This document shows, piece after piece, positions 27,808 to 36,447 of a stretch of 64,000 nt of DNA. The position numbers were made by a program, and so were the translations under genes. Source of the DNA: Microbacterium sp. AG1240. GTDB taxonomy: Bacteria > Actinomycetota > Actinomycetes > Actinomycetales > Microbacteriaceae. Positions within the stretch are counted from its first letter, which is position 1, and each line of letters begins with the position of its first letter. Location of the stretch: NCBI RefSeq assembly GCF_003635115.1, contig NZ_RBXJ01000003.1, positions 197,324 to 261,323 on the forward strand, written 5' to 3'. Below the pieces are notes generated by a model that made no database searches, was not told where the DNA came from, and worked only from the letters and a program-made list of their open reading frames with translations.

Positions 27808-29549
27808 GGAGTGGAGCTCGTGGTCGGGCTCGGAGTGTTGGCCGCGGCGATCGGCGCGTTGGCCTCCGCCGACGATCCCGAGGTGCGCTCCGTGTTGCTT
27901 CCCGTGCACGTGACCGTGTAGCTGACCGTGAGCGTCTGACCGGGGGCGTTGGCGACCTCGATCTGCGCGTTGCGGTCGTTCGGACCGAAGACGGCCGTCG
28001 ACTGCCCGTTCGTCGCGAACACGCCGTTGATGGCGGTCAGCGTGTAGGCGCTGACGGTCGGCGTGCCGGCCGGGCAGCTGTAGCCGGTCCAGTTCGCCGT
28101 CGCCGTGCTCGACGGGGTCACCGACGCCGGCAGCGTGGGGTTGCCCGGGGTCGGCATGGGGGTCTGCTCGGCGTAGGTGGTGACCGTGATGGTCGCGCCC
28201 TCGGCGACACCGCCGGTCGGGTTGACGGAGTAGACGACGCCGACCTGGTCTTCGCTGGTCGCGGCGTTGCCCGGCTGGCAGTTCGCGACGAGTCCGGCAT
28301 CCTCGAGGATGCCGCGCGCCGCGTCGCACGTCTGGCCGACCAGCCCGAGCGAGCTCACGTCGACCCGGGTCTCGGAGGGGGACGGGGCCGGCGACGCACT
28401 GGACTGACTCGGACTCGGCGAACGCGGCGGGGTCGCCGAAGACGAGGTCGGATCGGGCGCGGGGTCGTCGTTGTTGACGACCATCGCGAAGATCGTGCCG
28501 CCGATGACGAGCACGAGCAGCACGATGAGCGCGATCAGCGGCCACGTCCACGGGCTGCGCTTCTTCTTCGGCTCGTCGGTCAGGGTGTCGTCCGCCACGT
28601 CGACGACCGCGGGCGCGGCCATCAGGCGCGTGGCGGCGGAGGTGTCGGACCCCGGGGTGAGCAGCTGCGTGAGTTCGTCTGCGCCGGCGGCCCCCGCGAT
28701 GGCGGGGACGGCGGCGGTGGCTGCCGTGAGATCACCGCGACGCAGAGCGGATGCTGCGCGCGCGACCGCAGCGGCGGAGGCGGGGCGCTCCTCCGGCTTC
28801 TTCGCGATCATGGCCATGACGAGGTTCTGCACCGGCACGGCGACGGTCGGCGGGAGGGGCGCGGGCGTCTCGTTGATCTGCGCCATCGCGATGGCGACCT
28901 GCGATTCGCCCGTGAAGGGCCGCTTTCCGGCGAGGGCCTCGTAGGCCACGATGCCGAGCGAATAGATGTCGGTGGCCGGCGACGCCGCGTGGCCCGAGGC
29001 CTGCTCGGGCGAGAGGTACTGCACGGTGCCCATGACCTGACCGGTAGCCGTCAGCGGCACCTGGTCGGCGATACGGGCGATGCCGAAGTCGGTGATCTTG
29101 ACGCGACCGTCGGGGGTGATGAGGAGGTTCCCCGGCTTGATGTCGCGGTGGACCAGACCCGCCGCGTGGGCGGCCTGGAGCGCGGACGCGGTCTGCGCGA
29201 CGATGTCGAGCGTCTTGTCGGTCGAGAGGGAGCCCTCGCGCTCGATGATGGTGGACAGGGCTTCGCCCGGAACTAGTTCCATCACGAGGAAGGCGCTGCC
29301 GTCCTCCTCGCCGTAGTCGAAGACGCTCGCGATGCCTTCGTGGTTGACGAGTGCGGCGTGACGGGCCTCGGCGCGGAAGCGCTCGAGGAACCCCGGGTCG
29401 CCCATGTACTCGTCTTTGAGGATCTTGATCGCGACCGTACGGCCGATGACGTGGTCGGTCGCTTCCCAGACCTCGCCCATCCCGCCGATAGCGATCCGCG
29501 AGTCCAGTTCGTAGCGTCCTCCGAAGGTCGCACCCTGTGTTGGTCTCAT
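27804..29549 (-). CDS. pknA: serine/threonine protein kinase PknA-type
   Basis: Membrane Ser/Thr kinase, 581 residues. Kinase domain about 13-270 with IGGMGEVWEA (21-30), Lys42, HRDIKPGN (134-141) and DFG (154-156). A membrane helix is at about 336-357, then a Pro/Ser-rich stalk, one PASTA-like repeat (about 398-460) and a further extracellular domain ending in a Thr/Ser-rich tail. M. tuberculosis PknA has no PASTA domain, so this version has an added extracellular part. Starts within the pbpA stop (ATGA overlap). Confidence 0.93.
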   Translation of the reverse strand: MRPTQGATFGGRYELDSRIAIGGMGEVWEATDHVIGRTVAIKILKDEYMGDPGFLERFRAEARHAALVNHEGIASVFDYGEEDGSAFLVMELVPGEALSTIIEREGSLSTDKTLDIVAQTASALQAAHAAGLVHRDIKPGNLLITPDGRVKITDFGIARIADQVPLTATGQVMGTVQYLSPEQASGHAASPATDIYSLGIVAYEALAGKRPFTGESQVAIAMAQINETPAPLPPTVAVPVQNLVMAMIAKKPEERPASAAAVARAASALRRGDLTAATAAVPAIAGAAGADELTQLLTPGSDTSAATRLMAAPAVVDVADDTLTDEPKKKRSPWTWPLIALIVLLVLVIGGTIFAMVVNNDDPAPDPTSSSATPPRSPSPSQSSASPAPSPSETRVDVSSLGLVGQTCDAARGILEDAGLVANCQPGNAATSEDQVGVVYSVNPTGGVAEGATITVTTYAEQTPMPTPGNPTLPASVTPSSTATANWTGYSCPAGTPTVSAYTLTAINGVFATNGQSTAVFGPNDRNAQIEVANAPGQTLTVSYTVTCTGSNTERTSGSSAEANAPIAAANTPSPTTSSTP

Positions 29550-31003
29550 CTTCCCAGCACCGCCTCCATGACCTTCTTCGCAATCGGTGCCGCGAGGGTG
29601 TTCCCGCTGCCCGACTGTCCCTTACCACCGCCGTCTTCGACGACTACCGCTACCGCGACCTGGGGGTCGTCCGCGGGGGCGAATCCGGTGAACCACAGCG
29701 TGTACGGCGAGTTGTCGCCGTTCTCCGCGGTGCCGGTCTTTCCGCCGACCTCGACCCCGTCTATTCTTGCACCGGACGCCGCGCCGTCACTGACATTGGC
29801 GACCATCATGCCCACCATCTCGTCGGCGAGTGCCTGGTCCAGCGCGCGGCCGTACTCGCTGTCGGACGCGGTCTCCTGCACCGACAGATCCGGCGCGATG
29901 ACCGAGTCGATCATGCGGGGGTTCATCACGAGCCCGCCGTTCGCGATACCCGCCGAGACCATCGCCATCTGCAGTGGCGTGGCTCGCACATCGCCCTGGC
30001 CGTAGCCGGAGAGGGCGGTGCGGGCGTCGTTCTCGAGACGGGGGTACGCCGAGGCGGTCGATGCCAGCGGGATCTCGAACGTCGAGTTGAATCCGTACTT
30101 CTCGGCCTCGGTGCGGATCGCGTCCTGACCGAGCTCCACGGCGAGCTCGGCGAACGGGATGTTGCAGCTCAGGCGGAGCGCGTCGGCGATCGTGACGGTG
30201 TCGCCGCCGCCGCACGCGCCGCTGCCGGCGTTGCTGATGGAGGTGGACGTTCCCGGGAGCGTGTAGCTCGACACGTTGGGCAGCGTCGACTGCGGTGTCC
30301 AGTCGCCGCTGGCGAGGGCGGCCGAGGCCACGACGAGCTTGAACGTCGAACCGGGCGGGTTCAGGTTGCCGCCGATCGCCCGGTTGAAGAGCGGATTGCG
30401 CGGGTCTGCCTGCAGCTGGGCGTCGGCCGCGTTGACGGCGGCGACGTCGTGGGACGCCAGAGCGTTCGTGTCGAAGCTGGGGCTGGTGACCATCGCGAGG
30501 ATGCGTCCGGTCTTCGGCTCGATCGCGACGACGGCGCCCTGCAGGTCGCCGAGCGCGTCGTATGCCGCGCGCTGCACCTCGCCGTCGAGCGAGAGCACGA
30601 TGTTCGACCCGCGGGCCGCCTGGCCGGTGACGATCTGATCGATCCGCTGCAGGAACTGCTCGGGCGCGGTGCCGCTCAGGGCCCTGTTCTCGGTCTGCTC
30701 GAGACCCGTGCGCGAGTCGAGCACGGGGTTGAGGTAGCCGGTGACCGGCGCCCACATGTCGGCGTCGACGTAGAGGCGCTGCCAGCGGTACACGTCGTCG
30801 GCGGGCACGGACGAGGCGATCGCGGTGCCGTCGACGATGATCGACCCTCGCTGCACCTCGTAGGAGTCGTAGCGGGCGCGGGTGTTCTGGGGGTTCTCGG
30901 CGAGCGATCCCGACTGGACGACCTGGATCACGCTCGTGGAGGCGAACAGCGCGATGAACATCAGGAGCATCACGATGCTCAGACGGCGGAGCTCTTTCGT
31001 CAT
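29546..31003 (-). CDS. pbpA: penicillin-binding protein PbpA (class B transpeptidase)
   Basis: Cross-links peptidoglycan during elongation or septation. The 485-residue protein has a short cytoplasmic N-terminus, one membrane anchor (about 10-30) and a transpeptidase domain with STFK (active-site serine), SCN and KTGTAE motifs in order. The ATG chosen gives MTKELRRLSIVMLL and has GGGAGG 9-10 bases upstream; the open frame extends 30 codons further with no ribosome site. Cognate partner of the upstream RodA. Confidence 0.94.
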   Translation of the reverse strand: MTKELRRLSIVMLLMFIALFASTSVIQVVQSGSLAENPQNTRARYDSYEVQRGSIIVDGTAIASSVPADDVYRWQRLYVDADMWAPVTGYLNPVLDSRTGLEQTENRALSGTAPEQFLQRIDQIVTGQAARGSNIVLSLDGEVQRAAYDALGDLQGAVVAIEPKTGRILAMVTSPSFDTNALASHDVAAVNAADAQLQADPRNPLFNRAIGGNLNPPGSTFKLVVASAALASGDWTPQSTLPNVSSYTLPGTSTSISNAGSGACGGGDTVTIADALRLSCNIPFAELAVELGQDAIRTEAEKYGFNSTFEIPLASTASAYPRLENDARTALSGYGQGDVRATPLQMAMVSAGIANGGLVMNPRMIDSVIAPDLSVQETASDSEYGRALDQALADEMVGMMVANVSDGAASGARIDGVEVGGKTGTAENGDNSPYTLWFTGFAPADDPQVAVAVVVEDGGGKGQSGSGNTLAAPIAKKVMEAVLGR

Positions 31004-31055
31004 CGGGTCGTGCCTCCCTTCGTCGTTCGATGCGTGGTCGTGGTGGGCTGCACGC

Positions 31056-32456
31056 TCATCCGATGACCACCCGGGGTCGGCTGCGCACAGCATCCGAGAT
31101 CCTGAGCAGGATCGCCACGATCAGCCAGTTCGCGATCAGCGAGGACCCGCCCGCGGCGAGGAAGGGCGTCGTCAGGCCGGTGAGCGGGATGAGCCGCGTC
31201 ACGCCGCCGACCATGATGAACACCTGCAGCGCGATCGTGAAAGACAGGCCCACCGCGAGCAGTTTGCCGAAGTCGTCTTGTCCGGCGACGCCGATGCGGA
31301 TGCCGCGGCTGGCGAACACCATGTACAGCGCGAGGATCGCGAAGACGCCGACGAGGCCGAGCTCTTCGCCGAGGCTCGGGAAGATGTAGTCGCTCTCCGC
31401 GACGGGCGTGAGGTAGGGGCGACCCTGGCCGAGACCGGTGCCGATGAGACCGCCCTGGGCGAGGCCGAAGATGCCCTGCACGAGCTGGAAGCTCCCGCCG
31501 ACGCGGTCGATGATCTCGGTGTCGAAGGCGTTGAGCCAGTTGGCGAACCGCCAGCCCACGTAGGTGAGCACCTGCGAGGCCAGCACGGCTCCTGCCACGG
31601 CGAGGGTCACACCGATCACGACCCAGCTCGTCTTCCCCGTGGCGACGTAGAGCATGGCGACGAACATGCCGAAGATGAGCAGTCCCGTGCCGAGGTCGCG
31701 CTGGAGCACGATGATGCCGAGCGAGATCAGCCAGATCACCAGGAGCGGGCCCAGCTCGCGCGCGCGCGGCCACGTCATGCCGAGGAAGCGGGTGCCGACG
31801 GAGGTCAGGCTCTCGCGCGTTCGAACGAGGTAGCCGGCGAAGAAGATCGCGAGGGCGATCTTCCCGAGCTCGCCCGGCTGGAACTGGAAGAGGCCGCCGA
31901 CCGAGATCCAGACGCTGGCGTTGGCGCCCGCGAGACCGAGTCCGGGGATGAAGGGGAGCATCAGGAGCGCGATGCCGGCGAAGCCGAAGACGTAGGTGTA
32001 GCGGAACAGCACGCGGTAGTTGCGCAGCAGCAGCACGATCGCGAGGGCTCCGGCGGTGGCGATCGCCGCCCAGACGAGCTGCCGGGCCGAGAAGGCGTCC
32101 CAGCCGAGCCGGTCGTTCGCGATGTCGAGACGGTAGATCTCCGCGATACCGAGGCCGGTGAGCAGCGTCGCGATCGGGAGGACGAACGGATCGGCGGCGC
32201 GTGCCCGCAGCCGCAGCACGATGTGCAGCGAGATCGCCAGGGCCGCGGGGACGCCCGCGTAGTAGAAGATCTGCGGGTTCAGGGTGCCCGAGGTGCCGAG
32301 TTCGACCAGTGCGACGGCGCCGGCGACGATCACGAGCGCGAAGACGAGCAGTCCGAGCTCGCGGTTGCGCTGCGTCTGCGGCACCCGCAGGCGCCGCAGC
32401 GCCTTCATGACGGTGGTGTCGGTCGTGGGTGTGCCGTCTGTGGCCGTGGTCATCAT
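31056..32456 (-). CDS. rodA: SEDS-family peptidoglycan polymerase RodA/FtsW
   Basis: Polymerises lipid II into glycan strands together with a class B PBP. The 466-residue protein has about ten membrane helices, and the SEDS segments FQPGELGKIALAIFFAGYL, QRDLGTGLLIF and ESDYIFPSLGEELGL are present. The start is the ATG overlapping the phosphatase stop (ATGATGA), with a G-rich ribosome site. In this operon the gene is called rodA (or ftsW) in actinobacteria. Confidence 0.94.
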   Translation of the reverse strand: MMTTATDGTPTTDTTVMKALRRLRVPQTQRNRELGLLVFALVIVAGAVALVELGTSGTLNPQIFYYAGVPAALAISLHIVLRLRARAADPFVLPIATLLTGLGIAEIYRLDIANDRLGWDAFSARQLVWAAIATAGALAIVLLLRNYRVLFRYTYVFGFAGIALLMLPFIPGLGLAGANASVWISVGGLFQFQPGELGKIALAIFFAGYLVRTRESLTSVGTRFLGMTWPRARELGPLLVIWLISLGIIVLQRDLGTGLLIFGMFVAMLYVATGKTSWVVIGVTLAVAGAVLASQVLTYVGWRFANWLNAFDTEIIDRVGGSFQLVQGIFGLAQGGLIGTGLGQGRPYLTPVAESDYIFPSLGEELGLVGVFAILALYMVFASRGIRIGVAGQDDFGKLLAVGLSFTIALQVFIMVGGVTRLIPLTGLTTPFLAAGGSSLIANWLIVAILLRISDAVRSRPRVVIG

Positions 32457-33691
32457 TCCCCCACCCCCGAGGTCTCGCGCAGTCGCGCGACGATCAACTG
32501 CGCGTCCGACAGCGAGCGCGCCGAGATGGTGCCCTCGACGGTCGCACGGTCGAAGTCGGGCAGGTCGGCCAGAGGGATCTGCGTGTCTTCGTACGGCGTC
32601 GAGAGCGTGATCGGGCCGATGGATTGTTGGATGCCGCGGTAGACGACGACCGTGTCGTCGTCGGCTCCGACGAAGTAGCGCGTCTGCGTCCAGTTGTAGG
32701 CGAGCACCAGGCCGACCACGATCGCGGCGACCACGAGCGCGAACCCGACGAACCAGCCCACGCGCCGCAGCCGGGCCCGACGGCGGTCTTCTTCGATGAG
32801 CTCCTCGAGGAACTCGGCGGCGGGCTCGAAGTGGGTGGGCTCGTTCGCGGCCTGACGGTTGGGGTGCAGCCATCCGCTGCGCCCGACCCGTGCGGCCGGC
32901 ACCTCGATGCCGCTGGGGTTCGACGCGGAGCCGACGATCGTCGGGGTGCCGATGAAGACCGGATGCTGTCCGCCGACGTCGACGAGCACGATCGTGACGT
33001 TGTCGGGGGCGCCGCCGTCGAGGGCCTGCCGCAGGAGGAGGTCGGCGGTGCGTCCGGGCGCGAGCCCGCCGGCCATCGCTTTGGCGGTGTGCGCGTCGTC
33101 GACGACACCCGACAGGCCGTCGGAGCAGAGCAGCCAGCGGTCGCCCGGCTGCGTCGGCATGATGAACGTGTCGACCTCGGGATCGGGGTCCATGTCGCCG
33201 AGCACGCGCATGAGCACCGAGCGACGCGGGTGGTACCGCGCCTCCTCGGGCGTGATGCGACCCGAGTCGACCAGTCGCTGCACGAACGTGTGGTCGGCGG
33301 TGATCTGGGTGAGCGCGTCGTCACGGTACAGGTAGATGCGCGAGTCGCCGATATGACCGATGACCGCGTAGTCGTCGACCATGATGAGGGCGCTCACGGT
33401 CGTTCCCATGCCCGAGAGCTCCGGTCGCTGCGCGACCGTGTCGATCAGGGCGACGGCGGTATCGGCGATGCTGTCGCGCAGCGCGCGCTCGGCCTCCGCG
33501 GTAGAGGTGTAGGGCTGGTCGAGCTCGGCGAGGCGGGCGATCGCGAGACTCGACGCGACGTCGCCGCCGGCGTGACCACCCATGCCGTCGGCGACGACGA
33601 AGAGGTTCGACCCGGCGTACGCGGAGTCCTGGTTGTTGGACCGCACCTTGCCGGTGTGCGAGATCGCCGCGCTCGAGCCCTGGAAGACCAT
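32453..33691 (-). CDS. pstP: PP2C-type protein phosphatase PstP
   Basis: Removes phosphate from targets of PknA/PknB. The 412-residue protein has the metal-binding motifs SNNQDS (18-23) and VADGMGGHAGG (33-43), GTTVS and SDGLSGVV, and GGAPDNVT near the end of the catalytic domain. A membrane helix (about 305-328) is followed by an extracellular domain of about 85 residues. The start MVFQGSSAAISHTG is chosen because the phosphatase fold begins there; the frame is open 53 codons further through fhaB. Confidence 0.94.
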   Translation of the reverse strand: MVFQGSSAAISHTGKVRSNNQDSAYAGSNLFVVADGMGGHAGGDVASSLAIARLAELDQPYTSTAEAERALRDSIADTAVALIDTVAQRPELSGMGTTVSALIMVDDYAVIGHIGDSRIYLYRDDALTQITADHTFVQRLVDSGRITPEEARYHPRRSVLMRVLGDMDPDPEVDTFIMPTQPGDRWLLCSDGLSGVVDDAHTAKAMAGGLAPGRTADLLLRQALDGGAPDNVTIVLVDVGGQHPVFIGTPTIVGSASNPSGIEVPAARVGRSGWLHPNRQAANEPTHFEPAAEFLEELIEEDRRRARLRRVGWFVGFALVVAAIVVGLVLAYNWTQTRYFVGADDDTVVVYRGIQQSIGPITLSTPYEDTQIPLADLPDFDRATVEGTISARSLSDAQLIVARLRETSGVGE

Positions 33692-33708
33692 CGTGAGGAG
33701 TCCGCCGC

Positions 33709-34251
33709 TTACTTCCGCAGTTCGAACGTCGTCGCGCCGACCTTGATGGGCGCGCCGACGTCGATCGCGACCGGCGACGAGACGCGTGAGCCCGCGTGCC
33801 AGCTGCCGTTCGTGGAATCGAGGTCTTGCAGCATCCACTGCTCGCCCCACAGCACGAGACGCGCGTGGTGGCTCGAGGTGTAGTCATCGCGGATGACCAG
33901 GCCCGACTCGCTGGATCGCCCGATCGTCAGCGGTTCGGTGCCCAGCGGAAGCTCGAGGCCGGCCTTGGGGCCGCTGGTGATCACGATGCGCGAGACGGTC
34001 GCGGTGGTCGCCTTGCCGGTGGGTGCCGCCGAGGCGCGCGGTGCGGCGTTGACGATCTCGGTCTTGTCGCTCGGGCGGCCGGGCGCGACCGGCGCCGACG
34101 GCGCAGCCGCAGCGGGTGCCGGCTCGGGCATCTTGCGCACCTTCACGCCGAAGAGGTCGGCGCGCAGCGAGTAGACGACGGCGAACACGAAGAACCACAG
34201 CAGAACGAGGAACCCGATCTGCAGCAGGAGGTAGGTGAGGTCGGTGACCAT
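33709..34251 (-). CDS. fhaB: FHA-domain membrane protein FhaB (FipA)
   Basis: A 180-residue protein with an N-terminal membrane helix (about 5-28), a Pro/Ala-rich linker, and a C-terminal FHA domain (about 100-178) containing TIGRSSESGLV, SSHHARL and DLDSTNGS, which reads phosphothreonine. In mycobacteria FhaB/FipA links PknA/B signalling to the divisome. It starts one base inside the fhaA stop. Confidence 0.92.
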   Translation of the reverse strand: MVTDLTYLLLQIGFLVLLWFFVFAVVYSLRADLFGVKVRKMPEPAPAAAAPSAPVAPGRPSDKTEIVNAAPRASAAPTGKATTATVSRIVITSGPKAGLELPLGTEPLTIGRSSESGLVIRDDYTSSHHARLVLWGEQWMLQDLDSTNGSWHAGSRVSSPVAIDVGAPIKVGATTFELRK

Positions 34252-34988
34252 CAGCGCGAGTCTCCTCGTCGAGTGTCGTAGGCACGCGTCGCATCGGGAA
34301 CCGGCGGTCGCGGCGGCGTCGATGCCTCGGCGACGATGCGGAACACGATGTTCGTGCGGCCGATGGTGACGGTGGCGTCTGGGGGGAGCGGCGCTTCGGT
34401 GACCTTGCGGCCCTGCAGCTGCGTACCGTTCGTCGAGCCGAGGTCGCGCACCATGGCGCGCTCGCCATCCCAGAGGATCTCGACGTGCTTACGGCTGGTT
34501 CCCGCGTCGGGGATGGTGATGTCGGCATCGCTTCCGCGGCCGATGACCGTGCGCGCCGCGACCAGGGGATGCCGCTTGCCGTCGATGTCGACGACGGCGC
34601 GCCACGCGACGCTTGCGACGCTCGCGGTCTGCGACTCGACGCGGAGGGTTCCGGTCGACAGGCTCGCATCGCGCTCGATCGTGATCGTCACGGGGCCGGC
34701 GAACGAGTAGCCCTGGGTGCGGGCGTGCTTCTTCACGAGGCCGTCGAGCTCTTCGACGAGGGTCTGCCCCAGGGCGCGCATCTTCTCGTCGTCGGCGGCG
34801 GAGAGCCGCACGAGGAACGTGTTCGGCGCGAGGATGCGGTCGCGGCTGACGACGGCGGCCTTCGTGTCGAGTTCGCTGCGCAGCGCAGAGGCGATCTCCA
34901 CAGGCTGGATGCCACTGCGGAAGGTCTTCGCGAACGCGCCGTTGACGGCACGTTCGAGACCCTTCTCGAAACTGTCGAGTAGCCCCAC
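34251..34988 (-). CDS. fhaA: FHA-domain protein FhaA (DUF3662 plus FHA)
   Basis: A 245-residue cytoplasmic protein: N-terminal DUF3662 domain (about 1-120, starting GLLDSFEKGLERAVNGAFAK) and C-terminal FHA domain with VIGRGSDADI, SRKHVEI and DLGSTNGTQL. It binds phosphorylated partners of PknB, such as the MurJ tail in mycobacteria. The GTG start has AAGGAG 5 bases upstream. First gene of the seven-gene operon. The 254 bases upstream show no clear promoter beyond a possible TACGAT -10 near 35027. Confidence 0.92.
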   Translation of the reverse strand: MGLLDSFEKGLERAVNGAFAKTFRSGIQPVEIASALRSELDTKAAVVSRDRILAPNTFLVRLSAADDEKMRALGQTLVEELDGLVKKHARTQGYSFAGPVTITIERDASLSTGTLRVESQTASVASVAWRAVVDIDGKRHPLVAARTVIGRGSDADITIPDAGTSRKHVEILWDGERAMVRDLGSTNGTQLQGRKVTEAPLPPDATVTIGRTNIVFRIVAEASTPPRPPVPDATRAYDTRRGDSR

Positions 34989-35242
34989 GAGACTCCTTCG
35001 GGCAGGCAGATGGTGGCTACATCGTAGTTGCCGCGGCTGGATGCCCCGTGGACGCGCGTCATTCCGTGCGTGTGCGGGGGTGTTCGGCGGTGTCACCGAG
35101 CGCTGCACCGATGCGAGATGTCGTTCAGGGGTGCGGCTCGTGACGCAGCATCCTCGGTCTCGTGCGCCTCTTCGATTCGGCGGGGCTCGACGCGTGATAT
35201 TCTCGGGAAGTTGAGTGCGCGGTATCTCGGATGCTGCGCCTC

Positions 35243-35326
35243 GCGCGAGTGGCGGAATAGGTAGACGCGCTGGCTTCAGGTGCCAGTGCCCGCAAGGGCG
35301 TGGGGGTTCAAGTCCCCCCTCGCGCA
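35243..35326 (+). tRNA. tRNA-Leu (CAG)
   Basis: Acceptor GCGCGAG/CTCGCGC, anticodon stem CTGGC/GCCAG with loop TTCAGGT (anticodon CAG), long variable arm GCCCGCAAGGGC (class II), T-arm GGGGG/CCCCC with loop TTCAAGT, discriminator A. 84 bases. Marks the boundary between the core gene block and the catabolic region. Confidence 0.97.
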
Positions 35327-35373
35327 CAGACAGGCCTCTCACTTCTGTGAGAGTGGCCCGTGCGTGACTGTGG

Positions 35374-35414
35374 AAAAGGGTCGGTCGAAGGCAGGATCTT
35401 CGACCGGCCCTTTT
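35374..35414. terminator. strong bidirectional terminator
   Basis: AAAAGGGTCGGTCGAAG and CTTCGACCGGCCCTTTT form a 17-bp stem (one G-T pair) with a 7-base loop. The A-run on one side and T-run on the other let it stop transcripts from the tRNA and from the convergent ROK gene. Confidence 0.9.
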
Positions 35415-35501
35415 CGTCTTGCCGGCGGGGTCGCCGTCGAAGAGGGCGAGCTCGGGTTGTGACGGAGCGGGATCCGGTCAGGCGGCACGTGAAGAGGATG
35501 T

Positions 35502-36434
35502 TCAGCGTGCGGTGGGTCGGGCACCCAGGAGATCCGCGCGATGGATCAGCGCTGCGGCGCCCACGAGAGGCGACTGCGAACCGAGCGCCGCCGCCTGCAC
35601 GCGCAGCCCGGCGGCGTAGGTGTTGACGGCGGCGGGAGCGATCTGCTCTTGGACGAGGGCGATGTAATCGTCGGCGACCGCCACGAAGCCGCCGCCGATG
35701 ACCGCCACCTCCAGGTCGAGCAGAGTGGTGGCGCTCACCAGGCCGTGGGCCACGGCTCTCGCGGAGCGCCGCACGGCGCGTCGTGCGACGTCATCGCCGT
35801 CGGCGTACGACTCGGCCAGCTGCTCGCCGGTCGACCCCGACCATCCGTGCGACCGGGCCCAGGCGATCGTCGCCGGCCCGGATGCGACACCCTCCACGGT
35901 TGCGCCCCGGAGGTCGTGATCGGGATCACCGATGAGCATCTGGCCGAGATGGCCGGCGTTCCCGGTGCGCCCGCTGACCAGTCGTCCGTCGCTGATCAGT
36001 CCGCCGCCGACGCCGGTGGAGACCACCATGACCAGTGCGTTGTCGGTTCCTCTCGCCGCTCCGTAGGCGTATTCGGCGAGAGCGATGCACGTGCCGTCGA
36101 GGCGCACGGAGACGCGGTCGAGACCGCTCGCGGCGCGGACGACGTCGCCGAGCGGGTAGTCCACGAGCGCGGGCAGGTTGAGCGGACTGACGGCACCGCG
36201 ACCGAGATCGATGGGGCCGGCAGAGCCGACGCCGACGGCCGAGACGTCGGTCGCGCATGCGAGGGCGCTCGACACCACGGTACCGATCGCGTCGGTCGCC
36301 ACCGCCGCATCGCGCGCGGCGGCCGCGCCCGTCTCGGCGCGGAACCGCGAGCCGGAGACCACTTCGCCGTCTTCACGGACGAGGGCTGCCTCCACCTTCG
36401 TGCCGCCGAGGTCGACGGCGAGGACTTCTGTCAT
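35502..36434 (-). CDS. ROK-family sugar kinase-like protein
   Basis: A 310-residue actin-fold protein. DLGGTKVEAALV (8-19) binds phosphate, and VSTGVGGGLISDG and NAGHLGQM match the ROK core. It has no N-terminal helix-turn-helix, so it is a kinase-type and not a repressor-type ROK. The usual zinc cluster CXCGXXGCXE is missing: the place reads DPDHDLRGATVEGVASG with no cysteine. Substrate (an amino sugar or hexose) unknown. It follows the D-serine-dehydratase-like gene by 13 bases, in the same direction. Confidence 0.85.
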   Translation of the reverse strand: MTEVLAVDLGGTKVEAALVREDGEVVSGSRFRAETGAAAARDAAVATDAIGTVVSSALACATDVSAVGVGSAGPIDLGRGAVSPLNLPALVDYPLGDVVRAASGLDRVSVRLDGTCIALAEYAYGAARGTDNALVMVVSTGVGGGLISDGRLVSGRTGNAGHLGQMLIGDPDHDLRGATVEGVASGPATIAWARSHGWSGSTGEQLAESYADGDDVARRAVRRSARAVAHGLVSATTLLDLEVAVIGGGFVAVADDYIALVQEQIAPAAVNTYAAGLRVQAAALGSQSPLVGAAALIHRADLLGARPTAR

Positions 36435-36447
36435 GGCGTCAACGATG

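Noticed and set aside
27808..28551. N-terminal extension of pknB
   Set aside because: It overlaps the pknA C-terminus in another frame, is Arg/His-rich, and a GTG start overlapping the pknA stop fits the kinase fold.
31003..31058. Possible 19-codon leader peptide between rodA and pbpA
   Set aside because: Its ATG overlaps the rodA stop and its end meets the pbpA start, but it is Thr/Arg-rich with no motif and is easily chance in a 52-base gap.
29537..32642. Long plus-strand frames across pbpA and rodA
   Set aside because: Antisense to confidently assigned genes; low-complexity Arg/Glu/Asp composition and no family resemblance.
32457..32873. N-terminal extension of rodA
   Set aside because: Runs through the pstP coding region; the ATG overlapping the pstP stop has a good ribosome site and begins the SEDS protein.
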